A DNA stretch of 64,000 nt, from contig NC_088338.1 in NCBI RefSeq assembly GCF_036884655.1, forward strand, positions 4,225,501-4,289,500, read 5' to 3'. Positions 31,975 to 42,900 of the stretch are shown piece by piece. Numbering within the stretch: position 1 is the first letter of the stretch; each line of letters opens with the position of its first letter. Origin of the DNA: Musa acuminata AAA Group. Lineage: Eukaryota; Streptophyta; Magnoliopsida; Zingiberales; Musaceae. Below the pieces are notes generated by a model. It did not search any database and was not told the DNA's origin. It saw only the letters and a list, made by a program, of their open reading frames with translations. The position numbers were made by a program, and so were the translations under genes.

Positions 31975-32720
31975 ATTTCTTTAATATTTTGATCTTTAGA
32001 TTTAAAAAATTTATATTAAAATATTTATAGTTATAAAAGTAAATCATATAACTCCATTTACCCTAATATCATCGATTTTATCGATAGAAATATGAAAATA
32101 ATGAACAAAAAGATAATTTTAGTATTCCAATTATGTTTCAATAATGATGGACGACAACGTTGCTAGGACCGTAGCCGGTTATTATGGATGAGGAAAGAGA
32201 ACGACGATGAAAGGTGAGGCAAAAGGAGAAGAGGAAGAGGACGATGCAGATGTCGACGCTCTGCATCTGCTTCGACACCAACAACGTTGCAGGGACGTTC
32301 GTTGCTCTTTATCTACGTTGACATCAACGTAGATGTCGTGCGACACTATCCTTCCTTGCATCGTTATTAAAGTCGACGTAGAAGCAGAGTGTCCATATCT
32401 ACGTTGTCGTCCTCTTCAATTTTTTTCTTTGTATTATCTCTTATCGTCGCTCTCTTTTCTTATTCATAACAGACACCTATGACGCACAGTGATGTTGTTG
32501 TTCGCAGCCATCGAAAGTTTAATTAAAATATTAAAATTATTTTTTTATCTATCATTTTCGTACGTCCATCGGTAAAATCAACGATGTTATAGTAAATAAA
32601 ATTAATTATTTTATTTTTTATAATCATAAAAATTTTAATATAATTTTTTTAAATAAAAAATTAAGATAGGGAAGAGATCTAATTAGAAGAGATAATGTGT
32701 AATTAGCTCCGTTTAAACTT
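31975..32720. mobile_element. Long-inverted-repeat element, copy 2 (both arms)
   Basis: The left arm TTTAGATTTAAAAAATTTAT and ATATTTATAGTTATAAAAGT then TATCATCGATTTTATCG pairs in reverse with ATCGGTAAAATCAACGATG, TATAATCATAAAAATTTTAA and TTTTTTTAAATAAAAAATTA. Arms of about 120-170 bp enclose a roughly 400-bp core of palindromic GATGTCGACG/CTACGTTGA motifs also found in copy 1 (5255-5850), where the order is the same. No coding capacity. Confidence 0.72.
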
Positions 32721-32825
32721 ATAATGAACGTCTTAACCGTCCCTGATAACATTGTTGACACACAATCGGAACTCCGCGAAACAACAGATCGTAACCAACC
32801 CTGATAACAGGCAGGAGAAAGAGCT

Positions 32826-32975
32826 CTAACTTAGGTTAGGTGCTCGGCTGCCATCGTCATGGTGGGTGACCGTCGCCGGGCTGACGTCGGAGGGCTTGGA
32901 CTCGTAAAAGAGCGTCGAGTTGCCGATGGCGGTGACGATGACGATGAGGAGGCCGGCGACAGGGCTGTACGACAT
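32826..32975 (-). CDS. Possible small secreted or membrane peptide
   Basis: On the minus strand ATG at 32975 opens a 49-residue frame starting MSYSPVAGLLIVIVTAIGN, a hydrophobic N terminus like a signal peptide or anchor, followed by a polar tail ending HHDDGSRAPNLS. In-frame ATGs upstream (32996 and 33056) would add a charged extension encoded by the (GA)n tract and would bury the hydrophobic segment, so 32975 is preferred. I recognise no peptide-hormone motif. It could be a real short peptide or chance. Confidence 0.25.
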   Translation of the reverse strand: MSYSPVAGLLIVIVTAIGNSTLFYESKPSDVSPATVTHHDDGSRAPNLS

Positions 32976-33014
32976 CTTTTGTCGCTCGTGCAGCATCTCG
33001 TCGGAGGAGCTATA

Positions 33015-33040
33015 CTCTCTCTCTCTCTCTCTCTCTCTCT
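33015..33040. repeat. (CT)n microsatellite
   Basis: Thirteen CT dinucleotides; on the minus strand it would lie in the 5' leader of the small peptide frame. Confidence 0.92.
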
Positions 33041-33059
33041 GATCGACATCTGTCATGGA

Positions 33060-34250
33060 GCGGGTTTCTTGGCGCGTTTGATTCTCAAAGCCCAGCGGTG
33101 GGAACGGCTGTTAAAAGAGAAGAATGAACACTGGGGATTAATTTCAGGTTTTGCCAAGATGTCGTGGAATGGGCAGATTCACCAACCACTTCATGGTGTA
33201 GAGGTGTTCACCATCAATGTCATTCAATTTTAAAACTTAAAAGATGATCGTAACTTATATTTTTTACACTTTTCTTCGCCTGCAACATTAATCGATCCAT
33301 CTAAGCATAAGTTTACCGGCAGCCGCTCCACCGATGCGAAAAGAATTATGCATCATATACAGAAATAAAAAAGAGTCAGTCCGCACTGCATAACTCAATT
33401 AGTCTGATGCATTTACCATTATTACCTTTGTAACTAACTAATCCCAACGACAGATAATATCGAATTATTTGGGGTTTCACTATTTCTTTGATTTCTCTTG
33501 AAAAATATTCGATAGCCCAACCAATGATGGGTAGTGATGAGAGATCGTCGTGATGTTAAATGCCATCTTCCTTTTCGATTCAAGCCTCTTCTTTATGAAA
33601 GCGAGAAGATCCAGTGACATATTTCATATCTATTTTTATTTTTTAATGTCGTCATATGCCTAAAATCATCTGACTAATTTCCTTCTCCTGCGCGAATGTT
33701 TTGTTGCTATTTTACTTGCAATTTCTTTTTGTCTGTGTAGATTCATCCTGATGAACACCTTCTCGTCTTTCCGTTCCATAGGGACAAAGCATCAGTTCCA
33801 TCAAGTAATTGTAAGAACCAGTCAGAGAGGATGCCATCTTCGCTACGTCTGCTCTTTGATTTTGTCTACCAGTTCGTATCTGCGGATCAAATGTTTGATA
33901 TGTTGTCTATGGACGCTGACAAAGAACAACACATATTGATCAAATCTTTGACAGTTCTGTAAACTTAGATGTACATATGAATCTTGTTACATAATATATC
34001 AATCTGCAGGAGTGATGACATGATCTCTTTATCACTAGCCTCCTAGGAACAATTGATTTATCTTTATCTATTCAACCCACGATCACAAAACTGAAAGCTC
34101 ATTTGGCAGATCAAGATTAACATCAACTTGAAAACACCCAGGAAGATGTACCATTTATTAGAAAAAGTTAAGTTGGTCCACTAGATATCAGCATAACCAT
34201 TCGGCATGATCCGTGCTCATTACCTTCTAATAGAAACTTAAGCAATAACT
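33060..34250. other. Intergenic, no gene seen
   Basis: Mixed AT-rich sequence. The part nearest 34287 should include the 3' UTR of the minus-strand zinc-finger gene. Confidence 0.4.
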
Positions 34251-34490
34251 AAAGCATATAGGTGCACCAGCTTCTCGAGTGTTACACTAACAGCTAGCTG
34301 CTTTACCTCCCCCAGTTGCTGCTGTCTCTGTGATGCTGACCGGTCTATCCTTCGCCTGCTCGTCACCTACTCATACAAACCTAAGCATTAACCATAGCAT
34401 AGATGCACCAGTTACGTAAGTGCTACACTAAGAGTTAGCTGCTTTACCTTCTTCCCCAGTAGCTGCTGTCTCTGTAATGTTGGGCAGTTG
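34240..34490 (-). repeat. Imperfect tandem duplication of the zinc-finger gene's last exon
   Basis: Two units of about 140 bp share TAAGCA(A/T)TAAC, GGTGCACCAG or GATGCACCAG, TGCTTTACC and GCTGCTGTCTCTGT. On the coding strand both encode ITETAATG followed by a short tail and a stop (GEEGKAANS and GGGKAASC). Confidence 0.85.
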
Positions 34491-37400
34491 ATCGTCTTCC
34501 TTTTCCTTCTTTACAATGCTCTCCTTTTCAATCTCCACATTGTCTTTCTTAGCAGCCTCCTCTTTGATCTCCCTGTCACATGTTTGAATGGTGGCCCCTG
34601 CTAAACTGGAAGCCTTCGCCAGCAACTTCATCAGTGCCCTGTGTTTCTTCCCGCTGAGATGGGTGGTCATCATGATGTGGCTGTTGCATTTCACATTGCA
34701 GTGTTCGCACCAAAGGAAGGTCCCTTTCTGCAACACCTGGTGCATTTTCCCATCAACTGCAATATTCACAATTTTTGGTTCATTGTTCGGACTGCCCTCC
34801 TCATTAGCAACATCCATATCTGGTTGAGAACAGGTGTTCCCACCTTTCATCTTAGCCCCTGTTTTCACGGCCTGAAGTGCAGCTACTTTGGCTTTGTGTC
34901 TCTTCCCTTGGAGATGCTCGTTCAAAGCCATTTCACCAGTTGCTGTAACCCGACAGAGAGCACAACCCCAGTCCTTGGTGGCTAGCCTTGGGGCCTTATT
35001 GGGTGTTGCATTTGCTGCAACCTTCCTCTTTTTTTCACTGATCATATCATCTGATGGTTGGACCTACACCAAAAATTAAGAACAGTTTTGTGCTTTACTG
35101 ATGATCGATATCACCTTAGATGTGAAATGTTTAGATGACACAAGTTTTGTGCCGGATGTGGTAACCATGGAACATTGTGCATTTTTATAAACAAATCCAA
35201 GTAAAGAAGAAATTGCAGATGAAAGATGAAATGTTCTTCAAACAGAACTAGACCATTGCAATACTTTCCGGTCACACCCAGAGTTGGAGTTCTTAATGAA
35301 TTTTAACAGAAAGAACAAAAACAATAATAGCATTATCTTCATTTCTTACCTGGGCAATGACCATCTCTTCGGGCACACAGGTACTTAACAAGCACACTAA
35401 ATATGGGGGCCAAGCCAGTTGGCACAAGTCGAGAACGGGCTTGGTCATGTGTTGTTACAAACAAAGGCCAAACGATTGCAGCATATGTGGCAATCTGCTA
35501 TCCGGGTTAAACGAGTGGAAAAAATCCCCCTACTAGAGGACTAAAGTTTCTAATTCATTGACATCATTTGTCATCCATATCCAAAAATGTGTATGCTTTA
35601 ATATCAACTTGCCTTTTCTTATTCGCATAATTTAGTCAAATAAACAACCAGCAAAATTTACACCTCATGTACTTCTATGAATGCTCACCCATCTATATCT
35701 ATATATCCACTCACCTTACTGAAATTCCAAAATGTGAGTATCATAACAGCGACATAGTAACTTAATCTAAGCTCCAAAATGCTAGCGTCAACTGTTATTT
35801 CCTATGCCAACTTTGTGTTGGCATAGGAATCAACTCAAGTCTTGCTACACCAAGACCCACTATTGGAAGCATTCTTCTAAGTCATGGCACATCTGCCTTT
35901 TTCTTTTCAGATATTGTTGTTAATCTGATTTCATTGGTACTTTTACATCCACCACACTTGGCTTTTCTCTAAAGAATAACGATATCAATTAACATCTTAT
36001 GCCAAAAGTATGTTTACATAGGATAGTGTACAAAAAGATATATGACATGGCAATTAGATATGTCAATTTAAGTTTAGTGTCCTTTCACATTTATAGGCTA
36101 GTTAGCTCTTGCTTGACCTTCTCTCCTTCTCTCTAATATCTCCAGCACAATCACTTGCTATCACATTTTTATTGTTATCATGTTTCATCATATGATAGTT
36201 GATCGTACAACTTAACTTCTTCCTAGCCTATGGAAAATAATCAACAGCAGATATTGTATCAAGGAGAGACAAGTAGATAATAGGCCCAAAGAAAAGGTTA
36301 ACTTTCACTAATTCATGTCAAATAATCGTACATACTGTTTTACAACAACAAACTTATCCTATCTATAGATATATTTAACATAAAAATTTTGGAACAAAAA
36401 CATTATTCCTTTGTACATCTAACATGCATTGCTTTTTTTTGTTTTTTTTTTCTTCAAACATAATGATCTTCCAAATTAGAATAATTACATATTTATGTGA
36501 TGAAGGCCTACCATAATGAAATTTTAACTTGCTTTTACTGTTTAAGGCCTTAATTGTTAGAAGCAAATATGGATGTCAGAGCAGATTTGAGCAAGCGGCA
36601 ATATTTAAAAGTATAAAGAATATAAAGCAACAAGGAAGTACATAACTTATTCTAGGCTAAAAAAGTGAATTTAAGCACTTCAGTGTTCAGAGGCTCACTA
36701 ACTTACTCTAGGCTGAAAGTTGCCAGCGAGAATGTTACAACAACAGTGCACAAGATGTTTGTCACTTGCGTAATTAGCACAAATAATTCCTTGTACCTCG
36801 GCTGCATGCATTTATTACAGAAAAAGTATAATGAAGGAATAAAGATGGCAGTAATCCAGCTAGTCCAAACAAAATCATAAAAATAATTATGCTGTGAATT
36901 TCTGAAACTGTGTCCTGAATGCAAACTAGAACAACTTGAGTTAATGGCATCCAAGTCCTATTATCTAAAAAGGCAGTTGACTTACTGCATAATACTGAGA
37001 ATGCATCTTGTAAATAGATTTACATAAGTGGAATGTAGTAAACAGGTCAACTCTAAAAGTAAGCAACATAAGCAAGCATAGCTAAAGACCAATGCTGTAG
37101 ATGAAATCAAGAAAGCCCCACAAACCTAACAAGACAAAAAGAGAGGGGAAAAAACTTATATAGTTACTGAAAGAACGGAGGAATCTACAAACCTTATCTC
37201 CTGAGAACATTTTACCAAATATGCATCACGAGCAAAAATTTTACTCGACAATGACCCCGAGTAATAAGATGATTCATAAACAATTAAGAACCATAGTGTA
37301 TGTGAACAAAGAGGAAGATTTCAGATAACAACCTCCGAATAAGATGTAGAGTTGTTGCTGTTCTGATCCAGATCCAGAGCGGGCATTTGTGAATCCTTTT

Positions 37401-37954
37401 TCTCTGTGATCATCGGTGGAGCGCCAAGGGTCCCAACCTCATCAGACCCAGCTTCAGGTGGAACCGTCAGCAGACATCGGCCATGTTCGCCCCTACGCTT
37501 CGGATCTGAAGCAACAGAAGCAAATTTCTTCTGGTCCCGTAACCTCTCCGTATGAGCCCTTGCCGTCGCCAGCTCCACCTCCAGTTCTCTCCTCACCTCC
37601 TCCTCAAGGATCCTCCTTGCCGTCATCTCCCTCAATATCTCCTCCCGGATCCGCTCCTTCTCGATCGCTCGCTGGAGAGGGTTCATCAGCGATATCGGCG
37701 CCGCTTCTCTAGCCCTCGCGAGATCTCCGGAAAAGCCGAGGAAGCTCACTAGCGATAGATGCATGTGGAACATATCGAACCTTCTTGAACACGATAACAG
37801 AAACAAAAATCGTCGAAGAGCCAAGTCATGAGGATCCAACCCCCGTACCTCTTAACGGTCGCTCCCTGATGTGTCCATCGGCGCAGAAGGAGAAGGGGTT
37901 TGCGGGAAGGCCGGACGGCGGATCCTCCTCGCCGGATCGACGGCGGAACTCCAT
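34287..37954 (-). CDS. Protein with two U1-type C2H2 zinc fingers
   Basis: Minus-strand exons 37954-37849, 37724-37333 and 35063-34448 join in phase, followed by 34366-34287 (stop TAG). The product has 397 residues. If exon 3 is not spliced at 34447 it reads on to TAG at 34428 and gives 377 residues. Residues 1-35 (MEFRRRSGEEDPPSGLPANP...) are typical of a plant zinc-finger family whose name I do not recall. A Glu/Arg-rich coiled coil (about 50-105) follows. Two fingers fit C-x2-C-x12-H-x5-H: Cys200, Cys203, His216, His222 and Cys285, Cys288, His301, His307, with HLQGKRHKAK and HLSGKKHRAL tails, as in zf-met/U1-like fingers that bind double-stranded RNA or act in nuclear RNA metabolism. The tail is Lys/Glu-rich. 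Intron 2 is 2.3 kb; intron 1 is 124 bp. Confidence 0.82.
35064..37332 (-). other. Intron 2 of the zinc-finger gene
   Basis: AT-rich intronic DNA bounded by GAG/GTTGTT (minus strand, at 37333) and TGTAG/GTC (at 35063). No nested gene was seen. Confidence 0.7.
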
Positions 37955-37959
37955 GACGT

Positions 37960-38560
37960 CGACGAGATGAAGGGATTTGGTACGGTTCGGGCGACGATTA
38001 GGGCTCCAGAGGAAGAGAGCGATGAGTCTGTTTGATTCGGAGTTCTGCAGAGCCCAACGCGGAGAGGGCAATGACAAAAAAGGAGAGCTTCTTTAAACAA
38101 ATAGAAAGCGAAGCGCGGGAGATGAGTGTTCGCGAGGGTGATTTAGTAAATACACGCTGATGGATATTTGCGACGATTTGATCTGAAAAGAGAGAAGATT
38201 CAAATCGGAGACCGAATCCGAACTCTCGGTAGGATGATTTGAGCCATCACATTCGAATCGAACGAACTCCGAATCCGACTCCCTGGCCGGGTCACGAAAG
38301 GAGTTACGCCCACAATACGATACGGAGTTATGGATGGAGCCGTTCATGGAGACATGCCTAGAATTGGGATGGATCCAAATCAAATCGACTCCGAATCCGA
38401 ATTCTTGATGGGTTTGTATGGGGTTATGTGCAGAATTTGAAAATATTCAGATCCAAACGAGACGGAGTTACGCTTGGAATCCAAAAGAATTCGGGTCGGG
38501 TAAACCTCCAAATCGAATCCTCATCCGGATATTTGATGAATAGATTTATATCTATTCAAC
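37960..38560. other. Upstream region of the zinc-finger gene
   Basis: 5' UTR and promoter side of the minus-strand gene. From about 38130 to 38520 the sequence repeats short motifs such as GAATCCGA and GGAGTTA(C/T)G in irregular spacing, which looks like a decayed repeat rather than coding DNA. Confidence 0.4.
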
Positions 38561-38899
38561 AAAGAAAAAAAGCAGCTTAGTGGTTTGTGTCTGTAAAATA
38601 AAGCAATGAGGAGTCCCGACTCAATAATGATCATTAGGAAGACATTAAGAATTGAATTAGTAAGATCATCGATGAATGAGTTGGACATGTCAAATGTTAT
38701 GTTCAATGAGGTAAGAGATAAAAGTGATAGTGTTTGGAAAATTAATATCAATATATATAGATGAATCATAAATAATGATGCCGGTGGAGATTACTCTCCC
38801 GAATTCCTGCTTATTATCATCTATATAGACAATCAGCGACCCATAAATGAGAATGAAAAGAAAATATTCATTCATTAATGATGATTATGAAATTTTTGC

Positions 38900-39055
38900 C
38901 AACAGATTTAACGATGTAGATGTAAGGAGAAAAAAGATTAAATATTTTATTTTTGTAAGTATAGGGATTTCAAATATAATTTTTGAAAATATAGAAACTG
39001 ATATGCTAAAGATAATTAATTACATGAGATAATCTATAATTAATCATGATTATCT
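38900..39055. mobile_element. Partial arm of the MITE family seen at 10430-10795
   Basis: The run AAAAAGATTAAATA, AGTATAGGGATTTC, ATATAATTTTTGAAAATATA and AGATAATCTATAATTAAT matches the right arm of the element at 10430-10795 in order. A matching left arm was not found nearby, so this is a fragment. Confidence 0.5.
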
Positions 39056-39059
39056 TCTA

Positions 39060-39960
39060 GGTTTAGAAAATTAAGTATAAGGATTTGAAGATTGTATATG
39101 GGCAAAATTATTTATTTGCAATCCAAAACAACACACACAAAAAAAAAATATTCTTTAAGTTTTTAGATTAAAAATGATAGTGAAACGTCCTCCTCTCAAA
39201 TCTTCTCTATGCATGCTTCTAAATGGAAAACCTCATTTATCGTGAATAAAGGGGACAATGTAAAAAAAATAATAAATAAATAAATAAATAAATTCTATCT
39301 ATATGTTTAAACTTTTAGTGTTAATTACGAATTTAAGATATCCATTTTCATTGAATTAATATTTTTTTATGCCACTTGTTCTACATTGATAATTAAGTAA
39401 ATTGAACTACTTGAGCAGACAAAAATAAATCTTTTGCACTAATTAAATAGGTTATATAATATAAAATTAATTGATAAAATACAAAAGAATCATTTATTGA
39501 TAAGATAAATAAATATTGATGTGTTCCCATGCAAATACTCACGTGGAACAAGCACGGAAACGGCACGTGAACAGTGACGTCACCAATAATGGCTCGCATC
39601 AGTTATTCGACGGAAAGATTAAGGGTATTTTAGTCTAATCAACTTAAAAACCGCATCCGAGATGGAAACGCCCAAGGCGCGCCGCGGCATCAATGCGCTT
39701 CGATAAGTTGATCTCTACCCCTCTATGTTTATATAATTACGATATTGCTCACCCAAAGCCATCCTGGGATAATAAGGGTTTCGATCCTCCCCTTCGTTTT
39801 GGCCCCCCTCTTCTCCGCCCTTCTCCGCCGCAGAGCGCGAAGGGCCTTCTCCCCGAGATCCTTCTCCTGCTCCTGTTGCCGTTTCGCTTCTGTCTCATCG
39901 TTCGGTCTTCTCGGCGTCGATCGAGACCGTAGCACCGCCCGCTCACAGAGAGTGATTTGT
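39060..39960. other. Intergenic region and 5' leader of eIFiso4G
   Basis: AT-rich to about 39650, with an (AAAT)n run at about 39268-39292. The GC-rich segment from about 39740 is the likely 5' UTR of the eIFiso4G gene: it contains C/T-rich stretches and no in-frame upstream ATG that extends the protein. Confidence 0.5.
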
Positions 39961-39966
39961 CGAGGT

Positions 39967-42900
39967 ATGCAGTCGGATCCGGCGGTCATTAGCTTGAGAC
40001 CTGGCGGCGGCGGCGGCGGCAACCGAGGCAGCAGACTTCTCGCCACCCGTTTCGATACCGGTGCCTTAGGAGCTGCTGCCTCTCTGAGCTCGTCTGATAT
40101 TTCCGCCCTCCGGCCCCATGGCGGTGTGGGCCTCGCCTTGTCGCTCAAGGTCGATTGGAAGCCCCTTATTAATTTAGTGTTTCTCTTCTTTGGGTACGGT
40201 TCATGGTTTTGATGTCGTGTGGTCGTTGGTGTTCTTGATTTCTTTGGGTGGATTCGATGTTTGGTTGACGGGATTTGTTAGACGTTGATCTGGTTTGTTT
40301 CTTTTACCTTGGAGCGAATTTTCTGTGGAAAAAAATGGGCCTTTGTTGGAAATCTGCAGTGTTTAGACAATTCCTCAGTTTTTCATATATGGAGATTCAT
40401 TACAACATTTAGCTCAACTGAAGATTAAATCTGGCAGGAACTTTAGCGTCTGAAATGCTTCCTGCACTTAAGTAGTGTGAAAGGTGATCGACGCTTTTGG
40501 CGTTTAATCATGATTGCAAACAGCTTTTGAGGATGTACCTTTTCTTTTGATTATTTCTTTTTTAATTTAATTTTTAAATTGGAATCATAAATTTGCAAGT
40601 ACAACTTTCTGTAATTCTGTTTTATTAGATTGCAAGTATTGACCAGTTTATTTGCATTCAGAAAGAAGCGGTAACTTGAATCATCTTTTCTCGAAATGAT
40701 TGAATCTCAATTTTGACCTGAGATGCATGAAATAAGAATACAGATACGGTTTTTCTCTAGATAGTTGCGGTTTTATTCAAGCCAATTTCTGATGTTCGCT
40801 GTGCTCATTACTGATATGCATGAAGCCTTGTCTTGGGGTCACAGTTTGTTGTTCACAAGAAAGTAATTCTGTTTATAACTTCTTTTATATTTTAATTATT
40901 GGAGTAGCTACCACTATGATTCTTTATAATGTATAAATCTTCTGGCAGACTGGGGATTCAAGGTTTGAAAGCCGTGAGCGCATTCGTTACACAAAGGACC
41001 AACTTTTACAAGTCCGTGAGGTTTGTATAAATTTACATGCTGCTTAATATTTCCTAGGTTGATCATATGAGGTGGATATTCACACAGAGAAAAGGTTTTC
41101 TTTTTGTGTTATAATGAGTGTCTATCCTGCCTATAATGATGAATAGGGAATGACTTATCTTATATTAGACCCAATCTATGAGCACAGTAGCTGGTTAATC
41201 TTCCATTTGAGTAAGCTCAGTTGTGTTTTCATCACTTTTATTTCAAAAATCTGCCTTTGCAGTGACTTATTTTTTCTTGACAGCATGCTGAGACTCCTGA
41301 AGATATTTTGAAAATCAAGCAGGAGATTGAGGCTGATTTATCCATCGAGGATCAGACATGGGGCCACAGCGAGAATATTGTATGTTATCCTAGGTTTATG
41401 AATGGAATTGCAGACATTTTGCATGTAACCATCAATATGTAGTTTTTAAGAGTACATTGGAGCGGTTCTAACTGATGTCAGATATTTTGATCTCCTACAC
41501 CTATTTCCTCATAAAAAAGACATGAATTTCTAATTATTACTTGCTTGTTACTTCTAGACAATTTTTATTCTTGGTCACTGTTTTGATATTTTTAATATTT
41601 TAATTTCAAGCTTCTTAAACTTACTGCATGTATCATCTAATATTATATATGTTCTTCAGTTGCCAAGCCAATCACAGAGCCATTATTACGAACAAGACAA
41701 TCGTGACTGGCGTGACCGATCAGGGCAGTTGTCTTCATTTAGAGATGAGAATCTCGACAACAAAGAATCAAATATCTCGAGTTCAAGAGTTGAAATAAAC
41801 CAATTAAACAGGCAGGATCAACTGAACAGCCACTTCTCTTCAAAAGTCCAAGTTTCTTCTACCCAGGTAGACGAGTGTTCAGGAAGCTATAATTCTATTA
41901 ATTTCTCATGCTAACTGGTAAAGTGATTGTTTGCTTGCTTGTATGTCATGTTTGTTTTGAGCTTTCTGGCTTGCTTCTTTCTTTGCATTACTCTTATCTT
42001 GTACAACTTGCATCCTAAATTAATAGGTTACTTCTCTGGATAATCTGTTGTTGTATGGTGAATTGTCTCTTTTTTATATTGAAGCTAATAAAGTTAAGGC
42101 AAATTGTGTTGATCAAGTTTTTTGCCATTTCCTCGATCAAGATCAACTGATTCAATCGTACAAATTGGGAATTTCTCCATTGTTTGTCATGCATTCCCTT
42201 CATAACTTCTATGAACATTATTCTTGATTTCTTAATATTTCATTGATGTTCTGAATTCTTCTTTATTCGAGGACATTTGTCATTCATGTGGTGCATCCCC
42301 AACTTTCAGTTCTTTAAATGGATCTAATTATATAGTTTTCTTGTGTTTTCCCCAGCTTAATTCAAAATTTGTTATTCTTCTCATTGTCGTAACTACCCTA
42401 CCTGCTGAACCCATGACACACATAATGTTTGTACGTGTTTGAATTTATGTGTGTCAAATGGCTTTTTTTATTGTTTCGAGAGCAGAAAATCAAGAAGACA
42501 TCTGCACATTATTCACTGCAGTACTTGGTTGTTAAATACTGATTCATTTGTATTTATGTTCCTCTGTTTATTATATTAAAGTTAGCATCTCTTTCTAGAA
42601 GCTTCTGCCTTAACTCTCTGCATCCTTTCGTTGAGATATCGTCCATGGACAGAACCCAAAATTGGTTGGCAAAATCGTTTTTATTACCATATATTCTATG
42701 CATCCTTAAGATTTACCTTAGGTCTCAGATGTCTTGTTATCAAGCAAAAGTGGAATTGTGCAGGAAGCATATTTGTTGATTTTGATCTTCCAGAGCATTA
42801 ATTGGTGTTTCAGTAACAATTAAGGACTCGTAGTTCCTGTACTAATTCATGATTGGATCTAATCAAATTATGTACAGCATTGTGTCCTGTCTTGTTTATT

